Source of the DNA: Bacillota bacterium
Lineage (GTDB): Bacteria; Bacillota_I; Bacilli_A; Acholeplasmatales; Acholeplasmataceae
DNA: 9,319 nucleotides
Direction: 5' to 3'
Assembly (NCBI GenBank): GCA_023431045.1
Contig: JAEYXZ010000004.1
Coordinates: forward strand, 1-9,319
Shown: one piece after another, positions 1 to 6,622 of the stretch
Layout of the letters: each line of letters opens with the position of its first letter
How positions within the stretch are numbered: position 1 is the first letter of the stretch
The notes under the pieces: model-generated
Seen by the model: only the letters and a program-made list of their open reading frames with translations
What the model was told of the DNA's origin: nothing
Databases searched by the model: none
Program-made: the position numbers and the translations under genes

Positions 1-46
1 CTTTTTCACTGATCCCGATTAATTCTGCTAACTGATTTAATTTCAT
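1..46 (-). CDS. N-terminus of a probable helix-turn-helix DNA-binding protein (partial, runs off the window)
   Basis: Only the first 15 codons are present, reading MKLNQLAELIGISEK before the window edge. The pattern LAxLIGIS looks like the first helix and the turn into the recognition helix of a bacterial helix-turn-helix domain, as in LacI-, MerR- or XRE-type regulators. The fragment is too short to choose a family. The ATG at 46-44 is well supported: a Shine-Dalgarno AGAAGGAG (60-53) lies 6 nt upstream, and a good promoter lies 32 nt upstream. The gene is separated from the giant gene by a terminator, so it is an independent transcription unit. That the reading frame is real is fairly sure; its function is an inference. 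Confidence 0.6.
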   Translation of the reverse strand, partial: MKLNQLAELIGISEK

Positions 47-77
47 GAGACGCTCCTTCTTTTTCGACTTCGTGTTA

Positions 78-106
78 ATTATAACAATTTTAAATAAGAT
101 ACACAA
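78..106 (-). promoter_or_regulatory. Sigma-A-type promoter of the helix-turn-helix gene
   Basis: On the minus strand there is a -35 box TTGTGT (106-101), a 17-nt spacer and a perfect -10 box TATAAT (83-78). Transcription would start near position 71, giving a leader of about 25 nt that carries the AGAAGGAG ribosome binding site. It lies just beyond the terminator of the preceding giant gene, so the downstream gene has its own promoter. Confidence 0.75.
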
Positions 107-116
107 AGAATATTGT

Positions 117-149
117 AAAAGAAAAAGACAACCTCACGTGAGATTGTCT
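117..149 (-). terminator. Rho-independent terminator of the giant gene
   Basis: Read on the minus strand, AGACAATCTC (149-140) and GAGGTTGTCT (135-126) form a 10-bp stem with one U-G pair and an ACGT loop. A U-rich tract, TTTTTCTTTT, follows directly. The hairpin begins 16 nt after the TAA stop of the giant gene. On the plus strand the stem is followed only by CTTTTC, so it probably works mainly in the minus direction. Confidence 0.88.
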
Positions 150-165
150 CTTTTCAGTTTATTGA

Positions 166-3100
166 TTAGAATTCGTCATAAACGAATGTATCTAGTTCTA
201 CTCTTGTATCTAGGTCATCATGTGCTGGATAAAGGAATGGATTTTCATAGATTGGTGCGATTAAGTCATATAAGAATTCCTTAACAAGCGTTAATCCAAG
301 ACTTTCATCAACTTCAGTATAGTCAATATAACCACGGAATTCATTACGATCCATTGATTGAGCATTTCCAATTAATGTTGCAGGGTCTGTTGTTGTTGCT
401 CCATCAATATCGGTAATACCTAGAGCGATAAACGCTTCCGTCATATTAATCATTTCATCAAGTTGAATATCAACATTTGGATCTTCTGTTCCAACATGGG
501 ACTCAACCGTATCAAGACCCGCATCAACAATCGCCTTAGATATAATACGATTAACGAGTACTGATTCTTCTTCAAGTGCAGCTTTGACATTCGTAATTGG
601 TGTTGTATCTGCCGCGATGTTGTTGATTTCAAGTGTATTAAATCCTAGTGCAACTAAAGCATTTGACATTGCTCTAAATTCATCGTCTTTAATATCAATA
701 TTAATTGAATTATCATCGACATAAGCACTCTCTGGTACGCTAATTCCTAATCCGGATAAATCAAGACTATTTATGATGATTGATGTCTTTCTTTGGATAA
801 CATAAGAGTAATTATCATCTGGGAATAATTGTGCAAGTTTAGCAGACTCAACACTTCCCGGAGTCATACCTGTAACGACGGTTTGTAATTCAGCATTCGG
901 ATCATTATCAGTTAAGACTTTAATACTGTTAATGATTCGAGTAATTTCTGCTGCAGTATAATACTCATCGACATATCCTACTTCATAAGCATCCTCATTA
1001 ATATCAGGATCTGCAAATGCTAAGATACCTTCTGAGATGAAATAACGAATGATGTAAGAATTATGGCCATGGATACTTTCTAGTTCAGCAACTGATAAAT
1101 CAGCTGCATCATTAGCAAGTTGTGTACTTGCAGTACCAATTGCACCACCACCAGCAAATTCGTCTAGTGCAAGGAGTAAGTTTGTAATTTCAACTGGTTT
1201 AATTAAACCAAATGGATCAGCAACAACATAAGCATCATCAACAACTCTATTTGCTGTGACTGTCGATTCAATAATCTTCGATATCTTACCTTCTAGGATG
1301 ACTGAGTTTTCAGATCTCATCGTTTGAATTTGAGCGATTGTTAACGTATCACCTAAAATGGTTTGAAGATCATCTAGGGTTGCATTGGCATCAAGTGATT
1401 CAAGTGCACTAAAGAGTGTCATCATGTCAGGACGTTTAATTTCTGTTACTGTACCAACAACATCAGGTGTGGTATTATCCTCAAGTGCCGTCGGATGTAT
1501 ATCACTTAACGTTAGAATTGGAATTAGGTTCTCAGAAATGATTGAGTTAATAATAATGGATTGTTCAGAAACAGCATTCGTGACTTGACCGATTGTGATC
1601 GCTGCTGTGTTTGATAAACTCGTCATTAAACTATTGAGCAGTGCATTGTCATCAGAACCTGACAATAAGTACATGGCATCAAAGACATTCGTGATCTCAC
1701 CCGTATCAAGCATACCAAATGGAACAGGTTTAGCTTGGTCAAGTGCGTCATATGCATGCGTTCTAACCGTTGCAGCACCGCTAGGAACACTTTCAACAAT
1801 CATCTTAGAGACTAAACCATCTTTAATGATGGATACTTGTTGATTGAGTGTCATAATTTGTCCAATGGTAATGGTTGTAGTTAAGTCGGTTAAGTCATTA
1901 ACGGTCTTTGTACCACCAAGTGATGCTTCAAGTGCAACCATTAAATCTTTCATATCCGTACGCTTAATTTCAGTAACCGTTAATCCACCAAATGGTGTCG
2001 TATTGTCTTCAAGTGCGTCTGGATGAATCTTATTAAGGGTTAGAATTGGTATGATATTTTCAGATAAAATTGAGTTTATAATAATTGATTCTTCACTCAC
2101 TGCATCGGTGACTTGTGCAAGTGTAATCGTTGACGTTTCTGCTAAGGATTGTGATAGATCAAAGAGTAAGGCATTAGAATCAGATCCAGAAAGTGCAAAT
2201 AATGCACTAAACATTCTAGTAATTTCGTCTGTATCAATTAATCCAAATGGTTCAGGTTTTGCTAGATCAAGCGGATCATAAGCACTGGTTCTAACCGATG
2301 CTTCTTCACCTGGAATATTTTCAATTAACATCTTAGAAATCAAACCATCTTTAATGAGTGAAACTTGTGCATTAAAACTCATGATTTGGCCCATTGTAAT
2401 ACTTGATGCTAAACCAGCTAGGTCAGCGATGAGTAAATCCTCACCAAGACTAATAGATAATGCATTAAATAAATCATCTAAGTCGGATTGGTTCACATCA
2501 GTATCACTATCAAGTGCATCTGGATGAATTTCAAATCCGTCGGTTGATTTAAGTTCGTTTGAGATGAGTGTTCTTAAAACTAAAGATCCTTCAGCAACCA
2601 TATCGCTAACAACACCTAAAGAAATGGTTTGTGGATCAAGACCACTGGCAACAGGCATGACTGCATCATCAGGGGTTGCTGCTAGATGATTGAGTGCATC
2701 AACCATACTTTCAACTTCCACCTTAGTTAATAACATACCCATTGGGTCATTATCTTCATACGCAGCATCTTTAATATTTAGTTCACTGATTAGTTCAACA
2801 CCTAAAATATTTTCTGAGATGACACTACGAATAATAATCGAATCGATATCGATGATTGCATTCGTTTGTCCAAAGGTTAGTGTATTTGGATCAAGTGCTG
2901 TAATGAGTGTTGTAATGGATTGATTTGCTCCATCATCAATCACTTCGATGGCATCCGTTAATCGGGTGAGTTCAGTTGGTGCAATTAAATCAGGAATTTC
3001 TACATCAAGCGTTCTTGAATCAAGTGCTTTCACATGAAGTGAGAATTGATCTTGAACGGCTAGTGTAACTTGTTCATTGATGAGGATTGATCCAACATTA

Positions 3101-6100
3101 ATAACAAGTGATAATTGAGCAACCGTCATTGTTTCAGGATCAAGTGAATCAACTAAATCATTTAAGGTTTGTTCTAGTCCACCATCAAGAGCATCAAGGG
3201 CATCAAATAACGCTCCGATTTCATCACTTGATAAAATCGTATCGTACTCGCTATCAACTGCAAGTGGATGAAGTGTTGTTGATCCTAAGGCTGTTGTTAT
3301 ACCATAAGTAATAAATGAACGAATGACCCATGACTCACTATAATCAACGCCAGTTAATGCTGCAACCGAAATACTATTAAGTAAATCTTCTGTATTTCCG
3401 CCTTCATTTAAAATACCTAAGCTTAAATTAAGTTCTTCTAAAAGTTGTGCAATGGATTGTAATTCTTCTAACGTTAAGTCGGCTTGCGTACCATCGGTGA
3501 AAGCTGGAATCGGTAAACTAACGATTTCAGCATTCTTAAGCTGTGTTGTAATCATTCTAGTTAAAATCTTTGAATCTAGATTAATGACATCTGCTAATTG
3601 TACAGAAGTAATATCATCCAGTGGGAATCCTTCTGCCCCCGGTAGTTCTGTAATAGCTAGGATAGATAATGCTTCAAGAAGCTTACTTAATTCACTTCTC
3701 ATGATCCAAGTACTATAATCACCACTAGACTCAATTGCAGTATCAGGAATTTCAAAATTTTCTATTTCTAAGTTTAGTAATTGATCAGAGATAATGAAAT
3801 AGATTAAGTCTGAAGATAAAACTAAATTTCTGTTGTCAACAGTTGATGTAAAGGCTAAAACATCAGAGATCAATAAATCCATATCTTCTTGGGTTGCAGG
3901 AATTGTATCAATATCCATTGCAACAAAGATTTCTAAGACTTTTGATAATTCATCGCGCTTAATCCATCCTTGATATTCACCACTTACTTCTCTGACTTGA
4001 TCTGGAACGGTGATTTCTTCAATTCCACCTAATTGGGTGTCGATTAAAGCATAAATAACATCAGATGATAAAACTAATTCTCTGTTTAATGGACTATCTA
4101 CAAATTCTAAAAGTGAAGGTAATAATACATCAATTGGATCAGCACCTTCTGCTAATGCATCCGCTAAACTAAAACTTGGGACACTATACAATTGTCCGAT
4201 GACGTTTGCTAACGTTTCAATTTCATCAATAAAGCTAAATCCGTCAATAGCCATAACTTTATCAAAAGGTTCACGTAGCATTGGATCTTCTATATACTTC
4301 GCAATAAGTGCATCACTCATTTGATCTGTTAAATCGGTAATCATTTGTCCAGCTAAGAGCGTATTAACTAAATTGTTAAACTTAGTCGGTCCATCAACAC
4401 CACGCATGATATCATCAAAAACAATTAACATATCTGCATCTTCAGCAAACATTGGACCAACACCAAATTCACCAATTGCTTGATAGACATCAGCAATCCA
4501 TAAGAATTGCGCTTCTAGATCTTCATGATCAGCGAAATTATTTCTAATGATGTCCTTAACTGTGTTCATTTCTTCCTCAGTCCAAGCATCACCTAGTGAA
4601 ATTGAATTGGTACCAAAACCAATTAATTCTTCAAGGAAAGTATCAAACAAAGATAACCCTGCAACTTGTGTCAAGGTATCTTGGAACCAAGTGTGATATT
4701 CTGGATCATCATTTAAAACAATCATTAAGTTACCAATATTGTCAACAAATTCAACCAAATCATAAGTGACATCATCAACTGTCACACCTGGGAAATCAAA
4801 TGCGATGGTTGAAATTAGATCACCTAATTCAATTAAGGTTGCACCGATTAATGTATCTGAATCCTCTGAAGTAAAGGCTCTAATCTTATCGCGAATACTA
4901 TCGATATATGCAGCTTTACCTGCTTCATCAACCCACTTAATTTCATTTTTAACTTCATCGGTATATAGCATAAATTCAAGAGCATAATCAGAAACACTAA
5001 ATAAGCTTAGTGAAGTAAAATGTTCAATCGCATTCTTTAAATGATCTTGATCTGCTTCTGGGAAACCTAAAATAGACTTAGGATCATTAAATGTTTCCAT
5101 CCAAGCATCTAAGTCTTGAATGGCTAATAATTCAGAAATTGCATCAAAGATTGTATTTAAATCATTAATGACTGAAATATCAGATTCTAAAATAGCTTCT
5201 TTAATATAGTTAAGTGTTGTCTCAGGAACTTCAGGAAATTCATTTGCTATCAAATCAAGCCCATAAGCAAATCCTGGTGCTAAAGCAGAGTCGATCAAAC
5301 TTGATTCAGCCAGTGCATCAAAAGCACTTCTAAAGCCTTGAAATTCCTCATAATCAAGCGTATACTCACCATCTAAAATCCCTGTTTGTGAACTATCTGA
5401 AGGGAGTAACATTGGCGCAGCGGCTTTGGCAAATTCTGAAATCCATTCAAGTTCAGTACGCCAAATAATCGTATCATCAGTACCACTGACTGTTGATCTA
5501 AATGCTAAATCAAACATAAAATCAGCAATACCAACATCACCGATTTTTGCCATATTAACATATTTCACAAAGTTATATTCATTGGCAGCTGAAATTTCTG
5601 TTGCAAGTTCATCATATTCGGTATTCTCAATGACAATTCCTTGTCCAACAACAATATTAACAAGTACCATTAATGGGAAAATAGCAATAAATCCGGCAAA
5701 TGCACCACGTACAATACCGATTAAACCACCAAGGAATCGTTGTTTTGGTCTATCATCATCTTCACTAGGCTTAAAGAATCTCCATGCCCAAGCATAAAGA
5801 ATTAAGGTTAATAGTGATCTTAAGACGTAATAGAACACTATGAATAGAACTAGTTTGGCAACCAAATCAACAATCGCGAAGAATAAAGGTAGAGCGTTCG
5901 CTTGAACAAGCATATCCATATATTCATTAACGGTTTTACCTGCTAAACTAATTGTTCCAAACCAATCTCTGATATTGGTTTCATTAAATATCCAACTAAG
6001 GGAGAATAAACCAATTAACCAAAGTAATAAGAAAACTAACCCCATATGTCCAATCAAATAAAACAAACTTTTTTTGACACCACGTTTCACTCCTAAAAAG

Positions 6101-6192
6101 AAATGCATGAGAATGAATACTCCGACAATTAAAGCTTGTGCAAGTAGTGTAATCATAGATAAAGATATTGGTAAATTTGATAAGTCTGGCAT
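166..6192 (-). CDS. Giant CvpA-like membrane protein with a long repetitive, probably extracellular region (2008 aa)
   Basis: The N-terminus has four predicted membrane helices (about residues 13-34, 43-66, 102-134 and 155-182). Short glycine-arginine motifs, GVKRG at 34-38 and GIVRG at 159-163, resemble the CvpA (colicin V production) family, whose usual length is under 250 residues. Basic loops (VKRGVKK; RPKQR after an acidic DDD) lie between helices 1-2 and 3-4, so both termini should be outside. Residues 190-700 are acidic, mostly helical and unrecognised. Residues 700-1935 hold about 15 degenerate repeats. The tail ends in acidic residues without LPXTG or a membrane anchor, and no cysteine was seen. 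The first in-frame start is GTG at 6201, but the ribosome binding site is 1 nt from it and 10 nt from ATG 6192, so ATG is chosen. It appears monocistronic. A role as a surface, adhesion or scaffold protein is inference; the CvpA assignment is moderate. Confidence 0.9.
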   Translation of the reverse strand: MPDLSNLPISLSMITLLAQALIVGVFILMHFFLGVKRGVKKSLFYLIGHMGLVFLLLWLIGLFSLSWIFNETNIRDWFGTISLAGKTVNEYMDMLVQANALPLFFAIVDLVAKLVLFIVFYYVLRSLLTLILYAWAWRFFKPSEDDDRPKQRFLGGLIGIVRGAFAGFIAIFPLMVLVNIVVGQGIVIENTEYDELATEISAANEYNFVKYVNMAKIGDVGIADFMFDLAFRSTVSGTDDTIIWRTELEWISEFAKAAAPMLLPSDSSQTGILDGEYTLDYEEFQGFRSAFDALAESSLIDSALAPGFAYGLDLIANEFPEVPETTLNYIKEAILESDISVINDLNTIFDAISELLAIQDLDAWMETFNDPKSILGFPEADQDHLKNAIEHFTSLSLFSVSDYALEFMLYTDEVKNEIKWVDEAGKAAYIDSIRDKIRAFTSEDSDTLIGATLIELGDLISTIAFDFPGVTVDDVTYDLVEFVDNIGNLMIVLNDDPEYHTWFQDTLTQVAGLSLFDTFLEELIGFGTNSISLGDAWTEEEMNTVKDIIRNNFADHEDLEAQFLWIADVYQAIGEFGVGPMFAEDADMLIVFDDIMRGVDGPTKFNNLVNTLLAGQMITDLTDQMSDALIAKYIEDPMLREPFDKVMAIDGFSFIDEIETLANVIGQLYSVPSFSLADALAEGADPIDVLLPSLLEFVDSPLNRELVLSSDVIYALIDTQLGGIEEITVPDQVREVSGEYQGWIKRDELSKVLEIFVAMDIDTIPATQEDMDLLISDVLAFTSTVDNRNLVLSSDLIYFIISDQLLNLEIENFEIPDTAIESSGDYSTWIMRSELSKLLEALSILAITELPGAEGFPLDDITSVQLADVINLDSKILTRMITTQLKNAEIVSLPIPAFTDGTQADLTLEELQSIAQLLEELNLSLGILNEGGNTEDLLNSISVAALTGVDYSESWVIRSFITYGITTALGSTTLHPLAVDSEYDTILSSDEIGALFDALDALDGGLEQTLNDLVDSLDPETMTVAQLSLVINVGSILINEQVTLAVQDQFSLHVKALDSRTLDVEIPDLIAPTELTRLTDAIEVIDDGANQSITTLITALDPNTLTFGQTNAIIDIDSIIIRSVISENILGVELISELNIKDAAYEDNDPMGMLLTKVEVESMVDALNHLAATPDDAVMPVASGLDPQTISLGVVSDMVAEGSLVLRTLISNELKSTDGFEIHPDALDSDTDVNQSDLDDLFNALSISLGEDLLIADLAGLASSITMGQIMSFNAQVSLIKDGLISKMLIENIPGEEASVRTSAYDPLDLAKPEPFGLIDTDEITRMFSALFALSGSDSNALLFDLSQSLAETSTITLAQVTDAVSEESIIINSILSENIIPILTLNKIHPDALEDNTTPFGGLTVTEIKRTDMKDLMVALEASLGGTKTVNDLTDLTTTITIGQIMTLNQQVSIIKDGLVSKMIVESVPSGAATVRTHAYDALDQAKPVPFGMLDTGEITNVFDAMYLLSGSDDNALLNSLMTSLSNTAAITIGQVTNAVSEQSIIINSIISENLIPILTLSDIHPTALEDNTTPDVVGTVTEIKRPDMMTLFSALESLDANATLDDLQTILGDTLTIAQIQTMRSENSVILEGKISKIIESTVTANRVVDDAYVVADPFGLIKPVEITNLLLALDEFAGGGAIGTASTQLANDAADLSVAELESIHGHNSYIIRYFISEGILAFADPDINEDAYEVGYVDEYYTAAEITRIINSIKVLTDNDPNAELQTVVTGMTPGSVESAKLAQLFPDDNYSYVIQRKTSIIINSLDLSGLGISVPESAYVDDNSINIDIKDDEFRAMSNALVALGFNTLEINNIAADTTPITNVKAALEEESVLVNRIISKAIVDAGLDTVESHVGTEDPNVDIQLDEMINMTEAFIALGITDIDGATTTDPATLIGNAQSMDRNEFRGYIDYTEVDESLGLTLVKEFLYDLIAPIYENPFLYPAHDDLDTRVELDTFVYDEF
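385..4100 (-). repeat. Array of about 15 degenerate protein repeats of 80-90 residues within the giant gene
   Basis: Each unit can be read as three parts. First comes a helix like EIxxLxxALxxL. Next is a segment T-I-T-I-G-Q-[IV] leading into SxIIxxxIS. Last is a short motif such as HPDALED, HPTALED, HPLAVDS, HVKALDS or a variant ending in DAY. Well-preserved examples are TITLAQV, AITIGQV, TLTIAQI, TLTFGQT and MTVAQLS, each followed by a hydrophobic S-x-I-I-type helix. The first two units (from about residue 698) share LVLSSD and ELSK and are offset by 252 bp, that is 84 residues. The last units, towards 385, are more divergent. The unit boundaries are my own and approximate. I do not recognise the repeat as a named family. 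Confidence 0.8.
1396..2451 (-). repeat. Tandem duplication, two 528-bp copies (176 residues each)
   Basis: Copy 1 (2451-1924, residues 1248-1423) and copy 2 (1923-1396, residues 1424-1599) align end to end without gaps. By hand count 110 of 176 residues are identical, about 62%. Two nucleotide anchors give the same 528-bp offset: AAACCATCTTTAATGA at 2342 and 1814, and TCAAGTGC at 2009 and 1481. Both copies carry IKDGL[IV]SKM, AKPxPFG, SGSD, SIIINSI[LI]SEN and IHPxALEDNTTP. Each copy holds two of the 80-90-residue units of different subtype, so the duplicated block was a pair of units. Confidence 0.93.
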
Positions 6193-6202
6193 GATATGCA
6201 CG

Positions 6203-6210
6203 CTCCCCTC
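6203..6210 (-). promoter_or_regulatory. Ribosome binding site that decides the start of the giant gene
   Basis: The minus strand reads GAGGGGAG here. It is followed by 10 nt and then ATG at 6192-6190. The upstream in-frame GTG (6201-6199) would sit only 1 nt after the site, which is too close for initiation. This supports a protein starting MPDLSNLP rather than one extended by three residues. Confidence 0.65.
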
Positions 6211-6241
6211 AAAAAATCATACATATATATACCATATATAT

Positions 6242-6255
6242 TGATAACTTTATCA
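6242..6255. promoter_or_regulatory. Small palindrome next to the candidate promoter
   Basis: TGATAA CT TTATCA is a perfect 6-2-6 inverted repeat that overlaps the end of the candidate -10 region of the giant gene. It shares the TGAT...ATCA outline with the larger palindrome 113 bp upstream. An operator is possible, but a 6-bp arm in AT-rich DNA can easily arise by chance. Confidence 0.3.
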
Positions 6256-6256
6256 T

Positions 6257-6284
6257 ATCATAAAAAAATAAAATTAACTTTCAC
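6257..6284 (-). promoter_or_regulatory. Candidate promoter of the giant gene
   Basis: On the minus strand a -35-like GTGAAA (6284-6279) is followed by a 16-nt spacer and -10 TATGAT (6262-6257). A second overlapping TATGAT lies at 6257-6252. The -35 box is poor and the region is very AT-rich, so chance matches are likely. A weaker alternative farther upstream is TTCAAG (6342-6337), 18 nt, CATAAT (6318-6313). Some promoter is expected here because a terminator precedes the region and the downstream gene is long. Confidence 0.35.
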
Positions 6285-6352
6285 TTTGAACCGCAAATAC
6301 CTTCATAGTGATATTATGAGTAATTTTGATAAAAAACTTGAATTAATACTGT

Positions 6353-6370
6353 TGATTAATAGATTAATCA
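6353..6370. promoter_or_regulatory. Perfect 18-bp palindrome, operator-like
   Basis: TGATTAAT AG ATTAATCA has perfect 8-bp arms around a 2-bp centre. It lies about 160 bp upstream of the giant gene start and has no U-run on either strand, so it is not a terminator. The size and symmetry fit a site for a dimeric regulator. No binding protein can be named from the sequence. Confidence 0.4.
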
Positions 6371-6413
6371 TTTTCACCAGAAATTACATTTATTAATGAC
6401 CTATTCCTTATCC

Positions 6414-6483
6414 AATAATAAAAAACTCCAAAGTCTTAGATTGGGTATCTTTATCATACCTGATTTTCAACTTTTTGGAGTTT
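6414..6483 (-). terminator. Long-armed terminator after tRNA-Val
   Basis: On the minus strand AAACTCCAAAAAGT (6483-6470) pairs with ACTTTGGAGTTT (6434-6423) with a 2-nt bulge. An inner stem GGTAT (6460-6456) pairs with ATACC (6448-6444). The 3' arm runs straight into TTTTTTATTATT. It lies 13 nt beyond the tRNA 3' end and would stop transcripts from the tRNA or from the upstream operon. The intervening inner hairpin makes it longer than usual. Confidence 0.75.
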
Positions 6484-6496
6484 GTTCATTATAAAG

Positions 6497-6571
6497 TGGT
6501 GGGTGCGATAGGGATTGAACCTACGACCCCCTGCACGTCAAGCAGGTGCTCTCCCGCTGAGCTACACACCC
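6497..6571 (-). tRNA. tRNA-Val, anticodon GAC
   Basis: The 75-nt minus-strand sequence folds into a full cloverleaf. The acceptor GGGTGTG pairs with CGCACCC (one U-G pair). The D arm is GCTC/GAGC with a 7-nt loop. The anticodon stem CCTGC/GCAGG encloses loop TTGACGT, giving anticodon GAC, which reads GUC and GUU valine codons. The variable loop is GGGTC. The T arm GTAGG/CCTAT has loop TTCGATC. The discriminator is A and CCA is encoded in the DNA. It lies 51 nt after the aldehyde dehydrogenase stop codon, with the 43-nt hairpin in between. Confidence 0.96.
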
Positions 6572-6575
6572 AAAC

Positions 6576-6618
6576 CATTTTAAGCATGACTATTGTATCA
6601 TAAAGTCTGCTTAAAATG
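6576..6618. repeat. Strong inverted repeat between the aldehyde dehydrogenase gene and the tRNA
   Basis: CATTTTAAGCA (6576-6586) is a perfect 11-bp match to TGCTTAAAATG (6608-6618). GACT (6588-6591) and AGTC (6604-6607) add four inner pairs after a single bulged base, closing a 12-nt loop. On the minus strand it starts 4 nt after the dehydrogenase stop codon and ends 4 nt before the tRNA. There is no U-run after it, so it is not a normal terminator. A -10-like TACAAT (6597-6592) sits in the loop but has no good -35. It may be an RNA-processing or stabilising hairpin, a weak terminator or an operator. Confidence 0.7.
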
Positions 6619-6622
6619 CTAC

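Larger units (their letters stand above)
6193..6496. other. Gene-free region between the tRNA and the giant gene
   Basis: This stretch of about 300 nt contains no convincing gene. It holds, in minus-strand order, the tRNA terminator (6483-6414), an 18-bp palindrome (6370-6353), candidate promoter elements, a smaller palindrome (6255-6242), an alternating AT stretch (about 6213-6240, roughly ATATATATGGTATATATAT) and the ribosome binding site of the giant gene. I see no riboswitch fold and no T-box. Confidence 0.7.

Noticed and set aside
1396..2451. CRISPR array or insertion sequence as explanation of the repeats
   Set aside because: The repeats are in-frame, 528 bp long, diverged and coding throughout. 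There are no short identical repeats with unique spacers, terminal inverted repeats or transposase.
5426..5797. Plus-strand open frame of 123 codons and several shorter ones inside the giant gene
   Set aside because: They lie antisense to a long, clearly coding frame, lack ribosome binding sites and known motifs, and arise because the antisense frame of AT-rich helical repeats has few stops.
6199..6201. GTG as the start of the giant gene
   Set aside because: The ribosome binding site ends 1 nt before it. The ATG three codons downstream has proper spacing.
6213..6240. Alternating AT stretch as a special regulatory element or origin
   Set aside because: It is an imperfect AT palindrome in an AT-rich leader. 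No DnaA-box cluster or replication gene is nearby.
6316..6396. Possible 26-codon plus-strand peptide starting MSNFDKKLEL in the intergenic region
   Set aside because: It has no ribosome binding site, its best promoter has a 20-nt spacer, and it overlaps the 18-bp palindrome. I see no reason to call it a gene.
6248..6458. Repeated 10-mer CTTTATCATA at 6248-6257 and 6449-6458
   Set aside because: Two copies of an AT-rich 10-mer 201 bp apart can arise by chance. One copy is inside the terminator and neither context suggests a shared role.
6421..6496. T-box or other riboswitch ahead of the giant gene
   Set aside because: The structure is explained as a terminator following the tRNA. I found no T-box sequence or specifier loop, and the gene start is more than 200 nt away.
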